DNA from: Phragmites australis
Taxonomy: Eukaryota; Streptophyta; Magnoliopsida; Poales; Poaceae
NCBI RefSeq assembly: GCF_958298935.1
Contig: NC_084939.1
Location: 2,495,501 to 2,559,500, forward strand
Length of the DNA: 64,000 bases
Direction of reading: 5' to 3'
Shown: positions 35,617 through 46,860 of the stretch, piece by piece
Numbering within the stretch: position 1 is the first letter of the stretch
How the letters are laid out: every line of letters starts with the position of its first letter
The notes under the pieces: generated by a model
Databases searched by the model: none
What the model was told of the DNA's origin: nothing
The model's input: only the letters and a program-made list of their open reading frames with translations
Program-made: the position numbers and the translations under genes

Positions 35617-36316
35617 ATGGAGAACAGAATGGAGGTGAGAGCCGGTGCAACTTCCGTTCCTGCGCTCATCTCCGAGGATCGCGGGTGTAACATGTAGATA
35701 TGTGTGTGTGATCCGTGCAGGCCGGGGAGCAGCGGCAGCGGGCGTCGGTGCCGGCGTTCGGCGGGTGGCAAGGCGGCGCGCTGCCGGACTACTCGCTCGA
35801 CTTCTCCAAGATACGCGCGGTCAGGATGCAGCGCAGGAAGGCGCGCGCTCTCCTGGTCCAGCTTCGTCGCCGGCGGGGAAGAGCAGCGGCGCTCCCCGGT
35901 GGCCGGCCACGGCGACGGCGAGGACCGTGAACGACGACGGCACCGCCGCCAGAACAGCGACGCCACTGGCGACCGACGGCCGCTCCGGCCGGACCGCGCA
36001 GCTGCAGCTCCCAAGGTCAGCGTACGTACATGCATCACCTTTTCGCAGCTCGGAAATTCGGACATCACAAAATGGATCAGAAATGTTGGGCTTGCTCCGC
36101 ATTCACTGTACTCTTTACTGAATTTTGTTGACCAGAGTAGAACACATAATTAATTCTCTCTCTTTTTTTTAAAGAAAGAGTAGAAACCAACACAGATTAC
36201 TGCTGATTTCGTTTGGTTTTCTTTTACAGAAATCAAAATTTTGTTTGATTTGGCATCAGCATCAGGGAAGGAACAAATTCAAGGGCTACTTGTTCGGTTG
36301 CATGGGTCGGTGGTGA
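35617..36316 (+). pseudogene. RIN4/NOI-family gene with an apparent frameshift in exon 2
   Basis: Exon 1 is 35617-35634 (MENRME) and exon 2 starts at 35721 after TCCGTGCAG. Exon 2 encodes the NOI core VPAFGGWQGG...YSLDFSKIRA, the family's conserved cleavage-site-type motif. Past a GCGCGCGC run at about 35839-35846 the open frame ends at 35930. A different frame (one extra base or two missing) continues with SWSSFVAGGEE to AAG|GTCAGC at 36015. It can splice to an exon at 36260 or 36266 coding GYLFGCMGRW and a stop at 36316, a Cys-containing membrane-anchoring tail as expected for NOI proteins. I infer a 2-bp loss in the GC repeat or a sequencing error. If the longer frame is wrong, the gene makes a protein of about 76 aa without the tail. 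RIN4/NOI proteins are plasma-membrane immune regulators. Confidence 0.6.
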
Positions 36317-36877
36317 GAGGTGGTGCAGCACTAAGAGTCTAAGAGACACGTCAAGTTGAGAACACATTTGCAGCTCTAAAAGATTTTAATTACACGTTGT
36401 GCTACTGTAATATATTGCCATCGATCTTTTTGGGGTGTGTGCTGCCATATGTGCCATGTGTAGAAGTTCCTGTTCAATTCGGTTCATGTTCAAATGGTTC
36501 CTGCTGAACTATCTGAGAGCCATTTGTGTGTGCTCTATGTACACCGAATTAATCTTACGCCGATGCATTTTTTTTTTTTTTGTCAATTTTTCAGAATCAC
36601 GAATTCGCTGTTCATCTTGCATTTTTTTTCCCCAATGGAGTGTAGAGACTCGAGACTAATCTGAAGGATCATGAATGTATCTACGTGGTAATTTTATGTT
36701 TGTACTTTAGAGACAACGGCCTTGAGCAGTAAAATCACATACACATAGTAGGGAGAGCATAGACGAGAAACACAAGAAAGGATCTCACTGTGAAGAGTAC
36801 AATAACACTAGGGCAAAAAAAAAGGCTCCTAGGGCCTAACTGTGATGGTGAAAGATCAGAGAGGACGTCAATGAAAA
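36317..36877. other. Intergenic DNA downstream of the NOI-type gene
   Basis: AT-rich, with T-runs near 36568-36580. No coding or repeat signal beyond the probable NOI 3' UTR. Confidence 0.4.
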
Positions 36878-36923
36878 ATACGTCTATTTCTCGATTTGTG
36901 CGTGTCATCCATGCACAGGGCCT

Positions 36924-36954
<31 letters not shown>

Positions 36955-36978
36955 TCGGATGTCTCCCAAGAGTAGCTT
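36878..36978 (-). ncRNA. U6 snRNA-like sequence
   Basis: On the minus strand the core reads GATAAAATTGGAACGATACA, GAGAAGATTAGCA, then GGATGACACGCACAAATCGA, a close match to plant U6 including the ACAGAGA-type region and intramolecular helix. It differs from the standard sequence at several places (AAGGCCCTGTGCATGG where U6 has CATGGCCCCTGCGCAAGG). The 5' stem-loop is altered to ACTCTTGGGAGAC. A TTTTT stretch (36875-36879) ends it, and TTTATAAGCC lies about 25 nt upstream. I see no clear upstream sequence element, so it is more likely a pseudogene than an expressed gene. Confidence 0.6.
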
Positions 36979-37108
36979 CACAGTATCGGCTTATAAATTA
37001 GCTTAATTGCGTTAGCCACGCGGTATGGTACTAATCTTAGCACTCATCATCCCATGGGCCGGCCTTCTGCTTTCGGCCCAACTACACCACGGCGTAACCC
37101 ACGGCCCA

Positions 37109-37435
37109 TCAGTTTAGCTGAGCCCCATCGGCGCCGCCGTCGAAGCCGCGGCGGTCGGACGGCTCCGGAAGCAGCGGCGGCGGCAGCAGCTCAGCAAGCC
37201 GATCGGCGAGGCCGTCTAGCTCCCGGTGGAGCCTCCTGACGTGGCTGCACGTCTCCTGCAGCACCTCCTCAGCCCTCGGCGCCTGCTTGCCGTCGGCGGC
37301 GCCCACCGACGCCGCCTCGGGAGGGAGCAGCGCCCGCAGCCTCGACACGACGTCGGCCGCTACTACCTGCTCGTCGACGGCGGCGGGCGAAGAACGGGAC
37401 GTCGACGGTGACCTCCTCCTCCGCCTGCTCGACAT
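37109..37435 (-). CDS. ILI/PRE-type atypical HLH protein, 108 aa
   Basis: Single exon from the ATG at 37435 to the stop at 37109. It starts MSSRRRRRSPSTSRSS and continues with the HLH: VVSRLRALLPPEAA for helix 1, loop, then EEVLQETCSHVRRLHRELDGLADRLAELL for helix 2. The basic region lacks the DNA-contacting residues of true bHLHs, as in the PRE/ILI/BU1 family. These proteins sequester inhibitory bHLHs and promote cell elongation downstream of brassinosteroid, gibberellin and light signals. The family's usual C-terminal AAIIRSLL-type tail is missing; after LLPP the protein ends in a Gly/Asp-rich run. A TATA-like GTATAAAG lies on the minus strand near 37560-37567. Confidence 0.8.
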   Translation of the reverse strand: MSSRRRRRSPSTSRSSPAAVDEQVVAADVVSRLRALLPPEAASVGAADGKQAPRAEEVLQETCSHVRRLHRELDGLADRLAELLPPPLLPEPSDRRGFDGGADGAQLN

Positions 37436-38589
37436 GATCGATCTTGCACAGTGTACGTACGTAGCTCCTTGGCTACTCGTGCACAGTGTAGATGAAGAGT
37501 ACTTGATAGTAGTCTCGGCTTTTGTCTAGTGCTTGTGTCTCTACACTACACATGTCACGCTTTATACACAAGGGTTGTGCGTAGGACACTGCCTTGTACA
37601 ATGCATGCACGTGACATGTGTGCCTCTCATTTCAATGAAAAATTAACTGATGATCAATTACTTTAATTAGCTAACCGAGAACAAGAAAAGGCTAGCTTCA
37701 ATATTTTTTGTTTTCGCGCCAAACTCGGAGATCGACTAGGATACTGAACCCAAAAAAAAACGTGTTGGAAACGTGGCAGATCGAGCGAGCTGCTTGTGCA
37801 TTTTGATGATACGTTGATCATATCTAATGCATGTGCAGGCATGCATGATCAATGCTTGCATGCGTACCATGATCGCAAAATTGAGAACTTTCTGTCCAGG
37901 TAATTACTATGATAATAGGACTAGATATACGTCTACATATGTCAGGCTTTGCTGGCCGGTAGTCTATAGCAAAACCCCTTGATTTTGCTGATCATATAAC
38001 TCATCTTATTAACTCATTGCAAAATATCTCCAAAACATGCAGGTATAAGCATGCATATACAAGTCAGTTAAACTGATGGAATTGGCTTACGATTATTTTT
38101 CAAATATTATCTTTTACGCCGCCAGGTTCCATGCATGCAGATAGGAAATAGCATGCATGCAGCATGCATTATTGGACAGCGTAGCATATGAACAGAACAG
38201 TGATCGTCGCTTCCTTGGAAGCCTTCAATTGGGATGAAGAAAACTATTGGCAGAGTTGATGGATTGACGGGACTGTTCGAAAAGACTGTGGGCATGACCA
38301 TACCATCTTCGATCTACTTCCCAAAAAGAAACTACATACATGTTCTAGCTAGTAAATCAACTGTCTGGTATTTTCTGATACTATTTTAGACACTGAGCAA
38401 TGCGTGATCATATGATAATATGTACCCTTTAACAAATATGCCACAGTTGCTTTCCTCACTTAGTTTTCAGCCATTTGTCAGGTAACTCAGACTTAAAACA
38501 GGTAACAACCCAACACAGTTCATATATATTTATGAAACTTCGGAGTGAATAATGTACATGATACACGCATATCCAGCGTATGAGTACGT
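37436..38589. other. Promoter of the HLH gene and AT-rich intergenic DNA
   Basis: The first 200 bp are the HLH gene's leader and promoter. Beyond that are many TGCATGCA/CATGCATG (RY-like) motifs at about 37800-37870 and 38130-38170. I see no gene. Confidence 0.4.
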
Positions 38590-38698
38590 ATCGTTCCCAC
38601 GTGGCACCCGGGTTCAAGTCCTAGGACCGGCTTGGTGTCCACTGGCCACCTACTTTACTCAGTGAATGGCAAAGCTCCAGATTTTTCTGAAAAAAAAA
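38590..38698 (+). mobile_element. Probable SINE
   Basis: CCCGGGTTCAAGTCCTAGG fits a Pol III B box (GGTTCAAGTCC), and the segment ends TTTTTCTGAAAAAAAAA. The phrase GTGAATGGCAAAGCTCC recurs near the A-tail of the repeat at 63813. Tail and B box together point to a short tRNA-derived retroposon. The A box is unclear. Confidence 0.5.
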
Positions 38699-40151
38699 CG
38701 TGGCACTCTCATATGCCAAACCAATCGTTCAATAATTAGGAGATCACGTGGCTATTGGTGTTTATCCTAACAAACACAGTATTACTGTTCACACATATGA
38801 ACCGTAACAGCCAGAAGAGTCCAGAGTCAGTTTAGGAGATAAAATCAGTCCGATTTAGAGATAAGAGTCCAATTTAATTCAAATTAATTCGGTTTAGGAG
38901 ATAAGATACCATAAGAGCCAGGCAAACCAACTGGACTAACAAACTGCTCTCGCGCTACTGTTCACACGTTACTGTTCACACACATAACTAGCCACAACAA
39001 ACAAATTTCCTTTCAACTGTGGGCACATAGGATCTCAAGTTTCCTTGGTTTCACGAATCAGAGATGGTCAAAATCAGATGATATAGATATTCCATGGTCG
39101 CTGCTGCCTGATATGGGGCGCATGCGCCAAGTTGGGCTTGGTTTTCAGCTCTGTCAGGCTCGCCAATCCCCAGCTCATGCACTCGATCGCATAGTCACAT
39201 GGATGATGAGCAGGAGATGGCAGCTACAGTTATCAATGCAGTTCAGACAGGTGAACAGGCAAGCAGAGATGAGATGATAATCTTAGCAATGCGGACTAGA
39301 CTCAGGTAGGATAGTTCTGCAGCAGCTAGCAACTAGCAAGCTTTGGGAAGAAAACCAGTACTTCTGATGTTTTTTTTTTGTTCATTAACTAATTTCAGAA
39401 CCAACTAGATTCCATGGATCATGCAAGTAGAATGCTACAGAAGTTCAGACTTCACTGCATCACTAGAACAAAAATATTTTCCTTTTAAACTGCATATTTG
39501 CATGGTTATGGGGCATATTTACATAATAGTTCAGGAGAAACATGAATGATTTCTTTTTAAAAAAAGTTACACTTAGTAACATGTAGCGTACATTGTTTAA
39601 CAAAACCAAGCAAGAAAACATGAATTGAAACTCTATTGCAACCGGTAAAGAATAATCCATAGTGTACTAAACAAGATCCAGAGTATCTACTCACATTTCT
39701 ATTGAACTGCCTCAGCATTACAGCTATAGCATCAACTCATGTAACACTTTGCTAGTATAACGGCGCACAACATACACATTCAAGGGTTCCCTTTCCGTAC
39801 CGTCCATACTCTGCCTAGGCCATCAGGCCCTGCATAACAGAGAGGATAGAATTTACATGGGCAACCAGTTAATGTGCAATGATCGATATTGCTCAAACTT
39901 AGTTAATGGGGAATAATTTCTGTTTAAATTTCAGAATAAACGCTTTATGCTTCAAATTCGAGCTATTGCACTGCACTTAGAAGTACATAACCACTTAGAA
40001 GGTCAGTCTGCTAATCTTTTAACAAATTTAATATTGTGTGTAGTATTTTCATTCCAACTTTGTTTGACACATATAGCAAACTGCTAGATTGCAAATGTTA
40101 TTCTGATACTGAAATCAATAACCAAGTAGCTCACCAAAGGTAACTTGAGCA
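38699..40151. other. Intergenic DNA and 3' region of the CYP23-type gene
   Basis: AT-rich with no coding signal. The right end holds the CYP23-type 3' UTR. A 15-base phrase, TTTAGGAGATAAAAT/GATA, is loosely repeated at 38830-38910. Confidence 0.4.
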
Positions 40152-43100
40152 TCAGGCGAAGCATTTTCTTCTCTGCAAAAACCGATTTAAGTTACATCAG
40201 TTGACCACTCAGAATATTTCTCTTAATTCAGGCTTGTTAAAATGAACTGTCTTCGACATTATTAAGTAAGATTCTAACCCATCGCTCAACTTCTGATGCT
40301 GATTCAGAAAGTCTCCTCCTAAGAATGGATTTTTCTGCTTCACAGCTCTCTACGTCAATATCTGCAGTTACCAAAAAAGTCTTATTAGGATAGATGGACA
40401 TGATCTAACTAATTTAACTGATTTAAGCAGTTACCAAAAAGATATCAGATGACCTATTTTTACATGATGAATAAACCTAGAACTCGTCTGAAGAAAGGAG
40501 GTTAAAATGTACTTAGGTCTTTGCTTATGAATACATGAAATATATGCACATGCCACAGTAGAAGTTATTAATAGCTCAACAGAATGACCAACATGAAGAC
40601 ACTTTGGCAGTAACTTCCAATGCCTAACATTCTGCTCGCAGGTCAGTGTTGCTTTATCAGCAATCACTTGCAGCATGATATGTGCTGATGGACTTGGGTC
40701 TATTCAATGGTTTATTATCGATTAATGGAACTCAAACAGTGACCAAGAGCGGCCCAGGAAGCATGTGTCTTTCGGCAAGTTTTCCTCTACAAGCTTTGAA
40801 TTGCCACCTATATTCCACTATTGAAGGAAAACACAACATTTTGATTATACAAATAAAGGCATCTCAATACTTAAAGATCAAAAGAATTAACTAATAATTT
40901 TTTAAAAACACCTTAAATTTGATGGGAGTGCATATCTAACATTGTGTTTGGTAACTTAAATTTGAGTTATAAGATCTTCAACATGCCAAAAAAGAAAAAT
41001 AGAGGAAGTAACAAGAAACTTTCTGTTCTTTTCAGTTCTTTACCATAATAGTATGTTGACAGAATCTCGATGCGCTCAATAGGCTGACAAAAACAAAATG
41101 AAATGTCAGAACTTCATTTATCAGGCACACTTTGACAGAAGTTCAACAATATAATAACAGTGATAAGGATAGAATTAAAATATTTCTTATGCTATGCATT
41201 GTCAGTGAGAACCTGTATACTGTATTGAACAACACTTGCTATCAAGGAAAAAAAGAAAGCTATATTCGAGCATACAACTGGATACCGTCACATTATTTTA
41301 CGACAAACTTTTCACAGATATTCGCAGAGAATTTAAATAATAATTTCAAAAGGGATAAATAAACGATAAGTGAGTTAAAGGAAGAATAAAGGGCGCCTAC
41401 ATAAAAGAGAACTGTGCACATTGTAGATGGACACATACCATTACGAAAATGCCTTCTCTACGAGTTGGAAGCCTCTCTAGTTTTCTCAGTGTATCATCAC
41501 CTTTAGTAACCCTCCCAAATATAGCATACTGAAATTCATTATGTATAATCTCGAATCAGTTTAGTTGATATCGATCAGAAATCTTTGAAATAGTGTTAAA
41601 CACCTGGCCATCAAGGTGTGGAGCGTCGCCAAGAAGGATAGAAAAGGAAGAGGAGGCGCTGTCTGGATCAGAGTACCTTGCAGAAGGAAATGAAAAAGAA
41701 TTGATAACTGATGAGATCATTATTAGTGTTCATGCAAAAGGAATTATTTTGTGATATTTCCAGGGTTTTTTATTTAGAAAATATTGCATTATTCTTGATT
41801 TGTACAAAATTATAAATAGATACAGTAACTATGAAAAATTACATGAAGCAGCCTTTATCTTGTTCCTACTAAATAAACTGATAAGTATCAATGGACTTTC
41901 AAAGTGCTGACAGAAGATAAATATTGCATTATTACCTTCCCATGGAGAGAATTCCCCTCACATGCTTGACACTACTAAATTCACCGACAATCGATTTCTC
42001 TGCTTCTTTTTGCTGCTCCTCATTCATAGGAGCGGTTCTACCTCCTACAACAGCAGCAACTTGTGCAACAAAACCCTTGTCAACCTGAAAAAGGCAAGAA
42101 TACAGTGTACTGTTAGCTGATATAGTAGTCCATCATAAAACAAAAAAAAAAAAATTTGCGTTGATGGAAAAGTACAGAAGAAAGCAGCTTAAAACTGATG
42201 AGTTACCCGGAAGAAGTGGTTTGTGTTGTAGCATCCAAGCCGAACAAGTTTGAAAATGTGTTCGACAGTCTTAGGTGCAACATGAGGAAATAAGCCAAAC
42301 TCAATATCACCATGATTTGTCTGCAGGTGCAATTGCAACAGAAGTATGAGGATCAGAATGGGAGCAAACACTACCAAGAGTTAAACGCAAGACAAGTGTT
42401 AACAAATTTAGTAATGAAGGGCCTGATTTTTCATTTAAGCATCTAGGATTTAGATACCGAAATGGAACGATAAATCATAAGTTTACAAAAATTCAAGCAT
42501 TCTGAATTCTGAGTAATCGAATTGTCCACATTCTCCCCCCTTAAAATGACTGAATCAGTTGCACACTGCTAATAAGCATCTGTAGTAGCAAAGCTATAGT
42601 TTTATCACGATAAGTTTTACTGGTGTACTTGGAGGAGTGATGTAAAAGGAGCTAATAAAAGTAATGTAAAGAAATTTAAACTATGCTTGCAGCTTAAGTA
42701 AACTACTCGGGACCCTTCATGACACGTACAGGCGAACTTTGATTGGAACTTGGAATATAAGTCATGGTCTAATGTGGTTAACTAAGAAAATCAGATGCTT
42801 GAAGAACAAATATGCAACATGAGATCAATCTACCTGCAAGTTCCTACCAAATTAGCCAGTTTCAGCACTAACCATCAACTAATCCTAGATTCCTAGCATA
42901 CAATTTTTTCAACACGCATAGGTCATAGGAAGAACAGCCAGTCGAGCACTGCCAAAACACAACGCTAGCCACACTGTACGCGCTAAACCAAATCTCGACG
43001 GAATCTCGCAAGAACAAGAACAATGCCCCGCGTAATTCTCGCCTAGATCCTCCCGCATCTCCCGATCCCTCAACAAGGCCAGCGAATTTAACCGTTCAAG

Positions 43101-43367
43101 AAAAACAAAGGGATTCTTGAGCGTGTTTACTCCCCAAATTCTAGCAAAAATTGCTCCTTTAGCGCGAATTCTAGGCCAGACATCCCAGGCGAATCTTGCA
43201 GTGATAGGAACAAGAACAGGGGCTAGGTAAGGCGGATCTTGTGAGACCTGGAAGACGACGCGGGCGGATCCGAGGTTCGGATCCGAGGAGTAGAACGTGG
43301 AGGCGCCGTCGGCAGAGACGGCCGCGACGACGAGGAGGGCCGCGGCGGCGACGGCGTAGCGGAGCAT
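40152..43367 (-). CDS. CYP23: Peptidyl-prolyl cis-trans isomerase CYP23-type, secretory, 229 aa
   Basis: Eight exons join in frame: 43367-43248, 42320-42207, 42084-41936, 41676-41604, 41528-41439, 41083-41044, 40361-40279, 40172-40152. Residues 1-20 are a clear signal peptide (MLRYAVAAAALLVVAAVSA). The cyclophilin domain begins at VVFQTNHGDIEFGLFP. The catalytic Arg (FFR), the following GF and Gln (VAQ), and the SFSILL Phe are kept. The Trp of cyclophilin A that contacts cyclosporin is His (HLDGQ). The order and the CYP23 hallmarks (YNTNHFFRVDKGF, PTRREGIFVMP, STYYYD...ESCE) match the family closely. Predicted role: prolyl isomerisation in the secretory pathway. The ATG at 43367 was chosen because the codon before it is GTG. 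Confidence 0.93.
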
Positions 43368-44045
43368 CACTGCCGTTTTTTTCCTCCTGTTTTTTCTTTT
43401 ACCTTTTTGTCTTGTGGTTTAGTTTAGTAGTCGTCCTGCATTAGCAGTGGTAGACTTGCTGGCGCAACGTCTCTTCCCAACTAAACTAAACTACCTTCGG
43501 CAAGATTTTTGCAAACACGAAAGAAATGATTCATGGATAACATTTGCTGAAAATAAAGTTTGGATCATTCTGTCTTCAAATGTAGAAACTTCACCATATT
43601 TTTTAGAAAGTTGTACAAGTCTAGTAAAAATTATCTCATCTTATAAAAAATTTAAGACACAACACAAATAAATATGGATCTCACATATTTTAACATACAC
43701 CATCACCTATGACAACTTAACTTGAAGCTCAACTAAGCTTGAGCCTTAGAGAATTAGTTGCCATCGAACAGCTTATTTACCCGAGCTCTATTCTCGTCCA
43801 GGTAAAACTATCTCTCCCTCAAGACTTATCTTACTTATTTTTTCAAGAAAAAAATATTACCTTTTTTTCGACATTACTTTAAAAATTATTTTTGATAGCT
43901 CTACACTTATGTGCCCACCCAACCCAATACATCATCGTGTATACTTACAGTTCTCAACTTGAACAATTCTCACTTAAGAAAATTAAGAAAACTTTTCGTT
44001 TTTAGAGGACACGAGAATTAATTTGGATGGATGGACCGTGGATAA
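43368..44045. other. Intergenic DNA upstream of the CYP23-type gene
   Basis: Promoter region of the divergently placed CYP23-type gene, then AT-rich DNA without genes. Confidence 0.4.
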
Positions 44046-44147
44046 CATCGTGAATAATCGTGAAAATTGGAATTATACATAGAAGATTACCATGGTCTCT
44101 TGCGCAAGGATGACACGCATAAATCGAGAATTGTTCTAATCTTTTTT
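44046..44147 (+). pseudogene. U6 snRNA-derived pseudogene
   Basis: The stretch TTGGAATTATACATAGAAGA, then TTACCATGG, then TTGCGCAAGGATGACACGCA followed by TAAATCGAGAATTGTTC is a diverged copy of U6 positions about 20-95, followed by TTTTTT (44142-44147). The 5' stem-loop is not recognisable and the invariant ACAGAGA reads ACATAGA, so it should be inactive. Confidence 0.75.
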
Positions 44148-46001
44148 GATATTTTATCCGCTGGTCCTGTTCCTTTCATCCATGCCCCTCTTGAAACCGC
44201 CCGGACATCTCCCCGTCCTCACTGACGCGTACCAGAAGCGAGCTGTTCTTGGAAGAACCGTGCGAGCGATGCGAGCTCAGCTCACCACCAAGCTCTGCTG
44301 CGGCACCATGCATGTGCTTCTGGCCCTCCGCCCTCTCGCTGCCGAGTCTAACGAAGACGAAGCCCGCATGCGAGCCATCCAATCGGAGCCGCACGGATCT
44401 GATCGACCGAGTGCTAGCTACCAAGGGTGGTCGGTATTTGAAACAGCGACCAGGGCACGTGCCTCGGCTCGTCGGAGCGCCGCCTCGTTCCGGCCGTTGC
44501 TCGCTTTCTCCCGCCGCCCCCCCCCCCCCCCCCTCTTCTGGCGACCTCCATGGCGGCCCCTATTCCTCCAGACACACGCGGCTGCGGCCCTCCAAAAAGC
44601 CGAGACGAAAGAACAAAGAAACAGAGCTCATCGGCAGCAGTCCATGCCAGGGTGCCGGCCGCTCGTGCCATCCCGGAGTCAGCAAAACTGAGCCGTCCGC
44701 CCATCGGCGTCTCGAGGCGACACCGCTCGTCCAGTCGTCGTCCTCCTCTGTGGCGCGAACCGCGCAGCCAAGCCAGCTGGTCAGCTTAACAGGGGCTGGT
44801 TCGACTTGTTATCCTTAGCTTCCGTTGAGCAATGGATTCAAATGCTCCATTTGTTGGTTCTACTTGTTATCGTTCCTTGGTGCTTAAATCTTGTGTTCTT
44901 TCCTTGTACGTCCCTTCCTGATCCTTACTCCTCCCAGTTAAGCCCTTGGATCCCTGTCTTTTTTTCCCCATATTTTCTTGTTCTTCACAGTCAGATCCTT
45001 CGCTTTCCCCCTTTTTTCTTTGTTTCTTCTACTACTCCCCTCTAATCATGCTTAGCTGTTTTAACGCCCTCTTCACCTTCAGCTTGCGATTCATCGTCGA
45101 CCCATCCATCCATGTTTCAGTTTTCTTCTCTGAACTAATGGTGCCAGCAATCAACCATGAGGTGGCCATAATAAAGCCGTAGCACCTTACTACGTTGTGG
45201 CAGTAGGTAAATAACCGACGGCGAGGAGTTTACAGTGGCAGCAACGGAGTGCGTGTCCATCAGCTATATAATTTTCTCCTTTTAAATTTCTACCTGTGCT
45301 GATCTCGGTTTAAGTCTCAACTTTTGTGCGACGCGCGATCCTGCGCAAGGCGACTGCAAAACAGTTTTCAATTTCTCAAAATTCAAAAGAGTAATCATGT
45401 ATGCTGAATGGCAAGCATTATTTTTACAGGTAAAGCTACTTCAAGACGCTTTGCTAACAGACGACTTGATATATTATCGGTGTAATAGATAAGGGGTACT
45501 CCCTGAGACGAGTCATATATCGTCAAATGTCAGTTGTTAGTAGGTATTTTTAAGAATGTGGTCTTATCGTGCGAACATGACGAGGCTCGTGTGACCAACC
45601 CCTTAGTTGAAGGGTAAAATCCTACAATCAATCTTTGCTAGTCGCAGGAAAGATACTCATCTAACTAGTCAAATTTCATTTAATGTTATACACTCGAATA
45701 TTTTCCTTCTATATACACTCTCTTTCGGCGAAGCAAGGTCGTGGGGCGAAGTGGTGTTGCAGTGTCCCGTCTTGTAGTATTTAATGTTAAGAGATGGTCT
45801 GATGGACGAGGATAATAATATTCGGTGATGGTACATAACATGCAGGAGTTGGTGGCAGTCACTGGACACCTTGTAGTGCAATTCATAAAGAGTGATAGAA
45901 TCGGTACATACACATGTACACAAATCGACGTAAAATGTAAATGTGTAAATATGAGGAAACAAGTAAATACTGTGTGTATGCGTGGCTGTAGAAATTACCA
46001 C
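44148..46001. other. Intergenic DNA with a GC-rich island and a C17 run
   Basis: 44160-44820 is GC-rich with overlapping open frames of no recognised family and a run of 17 C at 44517-44533. 44820-45200 is pyrimidine-rich. I cannot support a gene. Confidence 0.35.
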
Positions 46002-46071
46002 CTTGTGCATGACAGGATGAGAACATCATAGCCATGACAACAAGGGTTCCCAAGCACACAGATCGAGCCAT
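46002..46071 (-). CDS. Possible signal-peptide exon of a small secreted protein
   Basis: From the ATG at 46071 the minus strand codes MARSVCLGTLVVMAMMFSSC followed by HAQ, a textbook signal peptide, then ACAAG|GTGGTA, a possible donor. Downstream (to about 45670) a Cys-containing frame exists (SCMLCTITEYYYP). I found no acceptor that joins it in phase, so either the downstream exon is missed or the gene is broken. Not assigned to a family. Confidence 0.3.
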
Positions 46072-46399
46072 AGTATCCTTGTTGAGAAGCGCCATGAGGA
46101 AGAGCTAGTCCTTAATTTTCTTTTGTTTCTGACTGTTATTCGCTTATTCTTATGTTTCGATGTGTTGTTGCGTCGCCTCTTTGGCCATGCTTTGTAGGGA
46201 GGTGGAGCAATGTAACAAATTAGGCGAGGTATTAATGCACACCATTTTTTCTCTGCTCCGTTAATGTTTACTTGTTTTGCTGTCACAAGTGCAATGAACA
46301 ATTTAGGCAGAATCTTATTTTGAACGTAGAAAATTAGTCAAGGTATTGATGCAAACCATTTTTGTATGCCGTTTATTTGCTGCCTTTTCCTATGGGTTC

Positions 46400-46860
46400 G
46401 TAACCATTTTCACAGTCACTTTCCGAATCTACTGTAAAAATAGATAGCTATTACAGTTGGTTAAAAAAAAACTGACTGTAAAAATCATTGTTACTTCGTG
46501 TAAGGATAAGGTTGGGTGGCAGAAGGAGAAAACACACATTTGTGTCCTTGGCGGTGGTTAGTCGAGAGCTAGAGGTGCGGATTGATGGCGTGGCACATAG
46601 TTGAGATATGCTTTTTGAGTCAGTTTTCTTTTGCATCCTACCATAATAATACCTTTACTACAATGGGTTCTAGTCACCAACCTAGTTTGTGATTAAAATT
46701 GACTATAATAATACACTATTATAGTTGGTTCTTGGCTAGATATCCAATTCAGTCGGCCGGAACTATAGAACCGACTACAATAATACTACTATAGTTGGTT
46801 TAAAAAAAATTGACTGTAAGCCACGTCCTGAAAAAATCATTTATAAAATAGTGACAGCTG
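46400..46860. repeat. CACTA-like subterminal repeat cluster
   Basis: Short motifs recur in both directions: ATAGTTGGTT (46731 and 46793 areas), ACAGTTGGTT, and AACCGACT/AACTGACT with CTGTAAAAAT. Such dense subterminal repeats are typical of En/Spm (CACTA) ends. No complete terminus was found. Confidence 0.4.

Noticed and set aside
44146..44818. Two overlapping plus-strand open frames of 181 and 189 codons
   Set aside because: GC-rich, low complexity, with a 17-base C-run and no family match. Probably non-coding.
45669..46010. Cys-containing frame as the second exon of a secreted peptide gene
   Set aside because: I found no acceptor that joins it in phase with the signal-peptide exon at 46071-46002; the obvious CTACAAG acceptor gives an immediate stop.
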